Shown here in pieces: positions 58,990 through 64,000 of a stretch of DNA of 64,000 bases (the first letter of the stretch is position 1; each line of letters starts with the position of its first letter). The stretch is from NCBI RefSeq assembly GCF_009674485.1, contig NZ_WKJJ01000002.1, positions 62,001 through 126,000 of the forward strand. The letters are read 5' to 3'. Origin of the DNA: Pseudoduganella rivuli. Its GTDB lineage: Bacteria; Pseudomonadota; Gammaproteobacteria; Burkholderiales; Burkholderiaceae_D. Below the pieces are notes generated by a model, which did not search any database, was not told where the DNA came from, and saw only the letters and a list, made by a program, of their open reading frames with translations. The position numbers and the translations under genes were made by a program.

Positions 58990-60426
58990 ATGAAATTGAA
59001 TCAGGCACTATTGAACAAGCTGCAGGATGCGACCCGGCAATTGCTGGCCGATGGCCCCATGGCCGCCACCGCCACCATCCAGCAAGCGCTGGGCGGGCTA
59101 CCGGGTGCAGCAACGGCGCCAGCGCCGATGCGCGACTTGAATCCCGCACCGCCCGCGCACCCCGCGCGCCGCAGCGGCCCATCGACCGCCGCGGACACCA
59201 TCGACACGGTCGACACCGCATCCGGCCCAGCACCCACCGGCTCGGCTGATGCCACTGGCGCGAGTGGCTCCACAGGTCCCACTGGTTCCACTGGTTCCAC
59301 TGGTTCCACCGGTTTCAGCGGCTTCACCGGTTCCAATGGTTCCGCGGGAACCGCCGGTTTTGCCGCCCATGGCGCCGACGCCGGCCCCGCGGGCGCCCGC
59401 TGGCACAGGGCATCGCATGCCAAGGCGAGCCCAGCTGCCGGCATGCCCGGCGCGCAAACCCTGGTCAGCGAGCTGCTGGCCAAACTTGGCGCTCTATCAC
59501 CCGACGGCAAGATTCCGATGCCCGACATCGACTTGCCGGGCATGCGCAAGCCGCGCCCGCCACGCCCGCTGCCGCCCGGAGCCCAATTTATCGAAGGCAC
59601 GTTCCGTGGCGAAACCGGCTCCCGCCAATACAAGCTGTACATCCCCGCCAGCTACCATGGCCAACCGGTGCCGCTCGTGGTGATGTTGCACGGCTGCACG
59701 CAGGACCCGGACGACTTCGCGGCCGGCACCCGCATGAACGAACTGGCTGAAGAGCAAGGTTGCCTGATCGTCTACCCGGCGCAATCGCAGCAAGCCAATC
59801 AGCAGCGGTGCTGGAACTGGTTCAATGCGCTGGACCAGCAACGCGGCCAGGGCGAACCGGCCATCATTGCCGGCATCGCCCAGCAAGTGGCAACGCAATA
59901 CGCGGTCGATCGAGGCCAGGTGTACGTGGCGGGCATGTCGGCCGGCGGCGCCATGGCGGTCATCGTCGGCACGCTGTATCCGGACGTGTTTGCGGCAGTC
60001 GGCGTGCATTCCGGCTTGCCGTACGCATCGGCCCGCGACTTGCCGTCCGCGCTGCAAGCCATGAAACAGGGCGCGGCCGCCGGCAACGCCAACAACAACA
60101 CCAGCCGGCCCATCATCGTGTTCCACGGCGACCGCGACCACACCGTGCACCCGCGCAACGGTGAACAAGTCATCGCCCAGCAATTGCACCGCCATCGCGG
60201 CGCCCAGGCCGAGCGTGACCGGGGCAGCGTGGCGGACGGGCACCACTACACGCGCACCACGCACCGCCATGCGGACGGCACCCCGCTGGGCGAGCACTGG
60301 GTGGTGCATGGCGCCGGCCACGCGTGGTCCGGCGGCAGTGCGGATGGCAGCTACACCGATGCGCGCGGGCCTGACGCCAGCCGCGAAATGATGCGATTCT
60401 TTAACACGGTGCGCGCACAGGGGTAG
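58990..60426 (+). CDS. PHB-depolymerase-family esterase with collagen-like linker
   Basis: A 478-aa alpha/beta hydrolase. N-terminal helix QALLNKLQDATRQLLADGPM (phasin-like), a Pro/Thr/Gly linker, then the esterase domain (about 200-475): HGCTQDPDDFAAGTRMNELA, nucleophile AGMSAGGAMAVIVG, Asp in FHGDRDHTVHPRNGEQ, His in VHGAGHAWSGGSADGSYTD. No Sec signal, so it is probably granule-bound or exported otherwise. Residues ~90-125 are twelve perfect Gly-X-Y triplets. Likely substrates are polyhydroxyalkanoate granules or aryl esters. It starts 11 bp after the RHH regulator and is followed by a paralogue. Confidence 0.88.
   Translation: MKLNQALLNKLQDATRQLLADGPMAATATIQQALGGLPGAATAPAPMRDLNPAPPAHPARRSGPSTAADTIDTVDTASGPAPTGSADATGASGSTGPTGSTGSTGSTGFSGFTGSNGSAGTAGFAAHGADAGPAGARWHRASHAKASPAAGMPGAQTLVSELLAKLGALSPDGKIPMPDIDLPGMRKPRPPRPLPPGAQFIEGTFRGETGSRQYKLYIPASYHGQPVPLVVMLHGCTQDPDDFAAGTRMNELAEEQGCLIVYPAQSQQANQQRCWNWFNALDQQRGQGEPAIIAGIAQQVATQYAVDRGQVYVAGMSAGGAMAVIVGTLYPDVFAAVGVHSGLPYASARDLPSALQAMKQGAAAGNANNNTSRPIIVFHGDRDHTVHPRNGEQVIAQQLHRHRGAQAERDRGSVADGHHYTRTTHRHADGTPLGEHWVVHGAGHAWSGGSADGSYTDARGPDASREMMRFFNTVRAQG
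59257..59364 (+). repeat. Collagen-like Gly-X-Y repeat inside the esterase gene
   Basis: Twelve consecutive codon triplets encode Gly-X-Y (GAS GST GPT GST GST GST), then GFS GFT GSN GSA GTA GFA. GGTTCCACT-type 9-bp units repeat almost exactly, so the tract can expand and contract by slippage. Confidence 0.85.
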
Positions 60427-60559
60427 TGGTGAATACCGCCGTGTGTGCGCCAGCATACACATGCACGGTGGTTTCGCTTTTATACTGGCACTGACAGCAG
60501 ATGGCGATCACGCCACGCGGAGAGTAACGGAGACATCCACTCATACGCTGGAGGAAGCC

Positions 60560-61492
60560 ATGAAGCCCGACCATGATTTGTTTGAGCACCTACGTAACGC
60601 CACCCGCCAGTTCCTGGCCGCGCTGTTTCCCCTTCCTGCCCCCAAACCAGGCCATTTCCTGCAAGGCGAATTCGCCAACCATGCCGGCGCCCGCAGTTAC
60701 AAGCTGTATGTGCCGGGCTGTTACCGGGGCCAGTCGCTGCCGCTGGTGGTGATGCTGCACGGCTGCACGCAAGACCCGGACGATTTCGCCACCGGCACCC
60801 GCATGAATGCGCTGGCCGAGGAAACCCGCTGCTTCGTCGTCTATCCGGCCCAGTCGGCGGACGCCAACCAGCACCGCTGCTGGAACTGGTTCAATGCACT
60901 GGACCAGCAGCGCGGCCAGGGCGAACCGTCGATCATTGCCGGCATCGCCAGCGAAGTCATGAGCCGCTACAACATCCGGCGCAACGAAGTGTATGTGGCG
61001 GGATTGTCGGCCGGCGGCGCCATGGCCGCCATTGTCGGCGCGCTGTATCCGGACCTATTCTGCGCGGTCGGCGTGCATTCCGGCCTGCCGTTCGCTTCCG
61101 CGCGCGATTTGCCGTCCGCGCTGTCGGCCATGCGGAGGGGCATGCAGGCCGAACCCATCGCGGGCGGCGGCCTGCCCATCATCGTGTTCCACGGCGACCA
61201 GGACAGCACGGTCCATCCGCGCAATGGCGAACAAGTGATGATCCAGAAGCTGCACGGCCACGGCGTGCTGGAAAACGCCGCCATCGACACCGGTAGCGTG
61301 CCGGACGGCCACCACTACACGCGCACCATCCACCGCCGCAGCAACGGCAAGCCGCTGGGCGAGCACTGGCTGGTGCACGGGGCCGGGCATGCATGGAGCG
61401 GAGGTAGCGCCGATGGGAGCTACACGGATGCGAAGGGGCCGGATGCCAGCCGGGAGATGCTGCGGTTTTTTAAAACGTGCGTCACTCCGTAG
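60560..61492 (+). CDS. PHB-depolymerase-family esterase, paralogue of the preceding gene
   Basis: 310 aa from ATG 60560, with GGAGGAAGCC upstream (open frame from 60443). It matches the C-terminal esterase domain of the upstream gene nearly residue by residue: HGCTQDPDDFATGTRMNALA, AGLSAGGAMAAIVGALYPDL, FHGDQDSTVHPRNGEQV and VHGAGHAWSGGSADGSYTD, but has only a short N-terminal helix and no linker. Probably a tandem duplication with loss (or gain) of the linker. Its TAG stop is part of a REP-like repeat. Confidence 0.9.
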   Translation: MKPDHDLFEHLRNATRQFLAALFPLPAPKPGHFLQGEFANHAGARSYKLYVPGCYRGQSLPLVVMLHGCTQDPDDFATGTRMNALAEETRCFVVYPAQSADANQHRCWNWFNALDQQRGQGEPSIIAGIASEVMSRYNIRRNEVYVAGLSAGGAMAAIVGALYPDLFCAVGVHSGLPFASARDLPSALSAMRRGMQAEPIAGGGLPIIVFHGDQDSTVHPRNGEQVMIQKLHGHGVLENAAIDTGSVPDGHHYTRTIHRRSNGKPLGEHWLVHGAGHAWSGGSADGSYTDAKGPDASREMLRFFKTCVTP

Positions 61493-61592
61493 GGCGGTTT
61501 TGCCGCAGGCAAAGCCGCCATGCATGCAAGCCGGTACGGCTTGTGCTGGCGGCGACGCACGGCGGCTTCCGCTTCGCGAAACCCGCCCTACC
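61488..61592. repeat. REP-like inverted repeat between convergent genes
   Basis: CCGTAGGGCGGTTTTGCCGC on the left and, reversed, CGGTAGGGCGGGTTTCGCGA on the right, with matching internal AAGCCGCC arms and a small AAGCCG-GTA-CGGCTT hairpin between. The GTAGGGCGG ends provide the TAG stops of both flanking genes. Confidence 0.7.
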
Positions 61593-61908
61593 GATTCAGC
61601 CGTGCCACCTCAAGGCTGTCATCGCGCGGCATCTGTCCCCGGAACACCCATTTCATCGCCAGCACCGCCAGCGCCAGCCCCAGGGTAATGGCGTTGGCGA
61701 TGATGACGGGCCATGCCTGCAGCAGCACGCCATAGGTGAGCCACAGGATGATGCCGACCGACAGCACGATATACATGATGGTGGACACGCCTTCCGCGCT
61801 GCGGCGGCGCCACACCAGCCATACCTGCGGCACGAACGCGATCGTCGTGCAAAACGCAGCAACATAGCCCAGCACATCAACCCAGTACGGCAGCGGCATG
61901 GGCGGCAT
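61588..61908 (-). CDS. SemiSWEET (MtN3-type) transporter
   Basis: A 106-aa protein with three membrane helices: VLGYVAAFCTTIAFVPQVW (PQ motif), IMYIVLSVGIILWLTYGVLL and VIIANAITLGLALAVLAMK. This is the full SemiSWEET triple-helix unit, which dimerises to move sugars. The start overlaps the HD-GYP gene stop by one base, so the transporter is in the signalling operon. Its stop codon is provided by the REP-like repeat. Confidence 0.9.
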   Translation of the reverse strand: MPPMPLPYWVDVLGYVAAFCTTIAFVPQVWLVWRRRSAEGVSTIMYIVLSVGIILWLTYGVLLQAWPVIIANAITLGLALAVLAMKWVFRGQMPRDDSLEVARLNR

Positions 61909-63056
61909 CAGGCATCCTTGGTGAACAGTTCGATCCGCTCGCGCTTCTTGTCCATGTCGTGGTCCGTATCGGCATAGCGCTGCGCGATTTCCACGAATTG
62001 CTTCTGGATGTCGAGGAAGGCATCGGTGACGTCCGGATCGAAGTGCTTGCCGCGTCCTTCCGCGATGATGGCGACCGCCTGCTCGTGCGTCATGCCGTCC
62101 TTGTACACGCGGCGGCTGATCAACGCGTCATACACGTCGGCCAGCGCCATCAGGCGCGCGGAAATCGGAATCGCATCGCCCGCCAGCCCTTCCGGGTAAC
62201 CGCTGCCATCCCACTTCTCCTGGTGGCCATAGGCGATTTCCTTCGCATACTTGAGGAAGTCCACTTCGATGCCCAGTTCGCGCTCTGCCGAAATAATCGC
62301 GTCGCGCCCCAGCGTGGTGTGGGTCTTCATGATTTCCATCTCATCCGGCGTGAACCGTCCCGGCTTCAGCAGGATGCGGTCCGGTATGCCCACCTTGCCG
62401 ATATCGTGCAGCGGCGCGGACTTGAACAGCAGTTCGATGGTCGCGTCGTCGAGGAAATCCGAAAAACGGGGATGGTGGCGCAAGCGCTCGGCCAGCGCCT
62501 TCACGTACCACGACGTGCGGCGGATATGGTTGCCGGTTTCGTTGTCGCGGGTTTCCGCCAGCGACGCCATGGTGTGGATCGCCACGTCCTGCAGGGCCGC
62601 CACTTCCTGCGTACGGCGTTTGACTTCCGCATCGAGGAACGTGTTCTGGTCGCGCAGGAAATCGTGCACCCGCTTCATCGCCAACTGGGTCTTGATGCGG
62701 GCCAGCACGATGGGCGCCGACACGGGCTTGGTGATGTAATCGGCCGCCCCCAGCGACAAACCCATTTGCTCGTCCGTGATTTCACTCATGGCCGTCACAA
62801 AAATGACGGGGATGTCGCGCGTGGCGGCGGTGGCCTTCAACTGCCGGCAAACGTCATAGCCGCTCATGCCCGGCATCATGATATCGAGCAGGATCAGGTC
62901 CGGCTTGCTGTCGCCGTTGGCGATTTTCAGCGCCCGCTCGCCGTTGACAGCAATCTTGGTACGGTAATCCTGCTCGAGGATGGCGCACAGCAGGTCGATA
63001 TTGTCCGGCGTGTCGTCCACCACCAGGATCGTGGGTTTGGCTTGTGTGGTTGTCAT
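61908..63056 (-). CDS. Response regulator with HD-GYP phosphodiesterase domain
   Basis: A 382-aa protein: receiver (ILVVDDTPDNIDLL, phospho-acceptor LILLDIMMPGMSGY, KPVSAP) and HD-GYP domain (RDNETGNHIRRTSWYVKALA, APLHDIGKVGIPD, GHQEKWDGSGYPEGLAGDAI, ALADVYDAL). HD-GYP proteins hydrolyse cyclic-di-GMP. It is 11 bp after the hybrid kinase gene, so the two probably form one phosphorelay, with the receiver accepting phosphate from the kinase's Hpt domain. Confidence 0.94.
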   Translation of the reverse strand: MTTTQAKPTILVVDDTPDNIDLLCAILEQDYRTKIAVNGERALKIANGDSKPDLILLDIMMPGMSGYDVCRQLKATAATRDIPVIFVTAMSEITDEQMGLSLGAADYITKPVSAPIVLARIKTQLAMKRVHDFLRDQNTFLDAEVKRRTQEVAALQDVAIHTMASLAETRDNETGNHIRRTSWYVKALAERLRHHPRFSDFLDDATIELLFKSAPLHDIGKVGIPDRILLKPGRFTPDEMEIMKTHTTLGRDAIISAERELGIEVDFLKYAKEIAYGHQEKWDGSGYPEGLAGDAIPISARLMALADVYDALISRRVYKDGMTHEQAVAIIAEGRGKHFDPDVTDAFLDIQKQFVEIAQRYADTDHDMDKKRERIELFTKDA

Positions 63057-63067
63057 GGTGGCTGAAA

Positions 63068-64000
63068 TTACAAGGTTACCTGCAGCGCGCCCGCCGCTTC
63101 ATGCAGCTGCGCCAGCGCGCCTTCGAAATCATACTGCGCAATCTGCCTTCTGAGTTGGCGGCCGTGCTCGCCCTGCCCCGCCGCCTGCAATTGCGCCTCC
63201 AGGCCCTCCGCCAGCCGCGCCGCCTGCGCATCGTCCTGCGCCAGCAGCGCCGCCATTTCACGCATGGCCGCCAGCAGCGCTTCCGGGTCGGCGCCGGCTT
63301 CCGGCGCCGCCGTCGGCATTGCGGCAGGACGGCGCGTATCCAGCGCCAGCAGGATCACGCCCACCACTTCCTGCAACTCCAGGGTCAGCCCCGCCATGGC
63401 GTCATCGCGGCCCTCCACCGTGCCGTGCGCCAGCATGTGTTCCAGCCGCCCCGCGCTGTCGGCCACGCCGGACGCGCCGATATTGCCGGCCAGTCCCTTG
63501 ATGGTGTGGGCTTCGCGCGTGGCGGCCGCCAGGTCATTGTTTTCAATCGCGTCGCCGATGCGCTGCACGACGTCGATCTGCGTTTCCGCGAAACGCGCCA
63601 GCAGCTTGCGCATCAGCTTGACGTTGCCGCCCACGCGCTGCAGCGCCGCTTCCATTTTCAACCCCGGGATCATGGGCAGGGTTTCTTCCGGCTGCGCCAC
63701 CGCCGCCACATCCACCTGCTGCGGATTTTTCACCTTGACCCAGCGCGCCAGCGTGGCGAACAAATGCGCCACGTCGAACGGCTTGGCAATGAAGTCATTC
63801 ATGCCGGCCGCCAGGCATTTTTCCTTGTCGCCCACCATGGCGTTGGCCGTCATGGCAATCACGGGCAATTCCGCATAGCGGGGGTTTTCCCGCAGCTTGC
63901 GGGTCGCGTCATAGCCATCCATGACGGGCATCTGACAATCCATCAGCACGCCGTCGTAATCGTTGACGGCGATTTTCGCCAGCGCCATCGCGCCATTGCT
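63068..64000 (-). CDS. Hybrid histidine kinase C-terminus, receiver and Hpt domains (partial)
   Basis: The frame stays open to the right edge; the ATG at 63988 is internal. Visible are most of a receiver (DGVLMDCQMPVMDGYDATRK, then AMTANAMVGDKEKC and FIAKPFDV) and a complete Hpt domain (ATREAHTIKGLAGNIGA, whose His is the phospho-acceptor). The ~90 C-terminal residues are a helical extension (ALLAAMREMAALLAQDD). The kinase core lies beyond the window. First visible gene of the operon with the HD-GYP regulator and SemiSWEET. Confidence 0.9.
   Translation of the reverse strand, partial: SNGAMALAKIAVNDYDGVLMDCQMPVMDGYDATRKLRENPRYAELPVIAMTANAMVGDKEKCLAAGMNDFIAKPFDVAHLFATLARWVKVKNPQQVDVAAVAQPEETLPMIPGLKMEAALQRVGGNVKLMRKLLARFAETQIDVVQRIGDAIENNDLAAATREAHTIKGLAGNIGASGVADSAGRLEHMLAHGTVEGRDDAMAGLTLELQEVVGVILLALDTRRPAAMPTAAPEAGADPEALLAAMREMAALLAQDDAQAARLAEGLEAQLQAAGQGEHGRQLRRQIAQYDFEGALAQLHEAAGALQVTL

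Overview
The window reads as a chromosomal segment of a high-GC betaproteobacterium, most likely an Oxalobacteraceae member (Massilia, Duganella or Janthinobacterium type). The clues are the GC-rich codon use right of 23.3 kb and the mix of families there: Kup, EttA, paired PHB-depolymerase-family esterases, and a LIV-type transporter with acyl-CoA ligases. No rRNA, tRNA or CRISPR array was seen. This assignment is an inference from gene content.

Left part (1 to about 23.3 kb) is an accessory island with visibly lower GC and mixed codon use. It opens with the first codons of an OLD/RecF-like ATPase pointing out of the window. A divergent, complete four-gene Qat anti-phage system follows (qatABCD, 231-5198). 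Next are an uncharacterised overlapping gene pair and an HExxH metallopeptidase (5241-7660). Then comes a scrap zone (7.66-13.7 kb): an internally deleted IS66-family element with intact ends and an 8-bp target duplication, a 54-bp near-perfect palindrome, a frameshifted island gene, an EexN-like entry-exclusion lipoprotein, an XRE regulator, an IS5-type transposase fragment, and an AbiJ-related protein with a PD-(D/E)xK nuclease end bracketed by ~110-bp direct repeats. From 14.7 to 23.2 kb lies a Tn7-like transposition module: a small HTH-like gene, tnsA-tnsB-tnsC, and on the opposite strand two different TniQ-family target selectors plus a chimeric gene that joins a ribonucleotide-reductase ATP-cone to a low-complexity linker and membrane helices. 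Three tandem 20-bp repeats at 23111-23170 look like TnsB-binding sites and place one transposon end just upstream of ohr.

Right part (23.3-64 kb) is ordinary core chromosome. It holds ohr and elaA. A two-component system faces a sigma54-driven MacB-type efflux operon with a perfect -24/-12 promoter and TGTCCG/CGGACA activator sites. Then come a tandem FKBP lipoprotein, kup, rarD, ettA, a DUF6265 protein, an outer-membrane barrel, and alkB with a tnpB-only IS200/IS605 element next to its start codon. A run of minus-strand housekeeping genes follows (aminopeptidase P, MgtC/SapB, DUF924, DUF2520).

A Crp/Fnr regulator is divergent from a long operon (47.2-55.8 kb) for uptake and CoA activation of a carboxylic acid: acyl-CoA ligase, LIV-type ABC transporter, YjbR protein and a PaaK-like ligase. 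Then come hpt, a winged-helix/degenerate nucleotidyltransferase, an MBL hydrolase with DUF1289, an autoregulated ribbon-helix-helix gene followed by two PHB-depolymerase-family esterases (one with a collagen-like stretch), and a signalling operon (hybrid kinase end, HD-GYP regulator, SemiSWEET) cut by the right edge.
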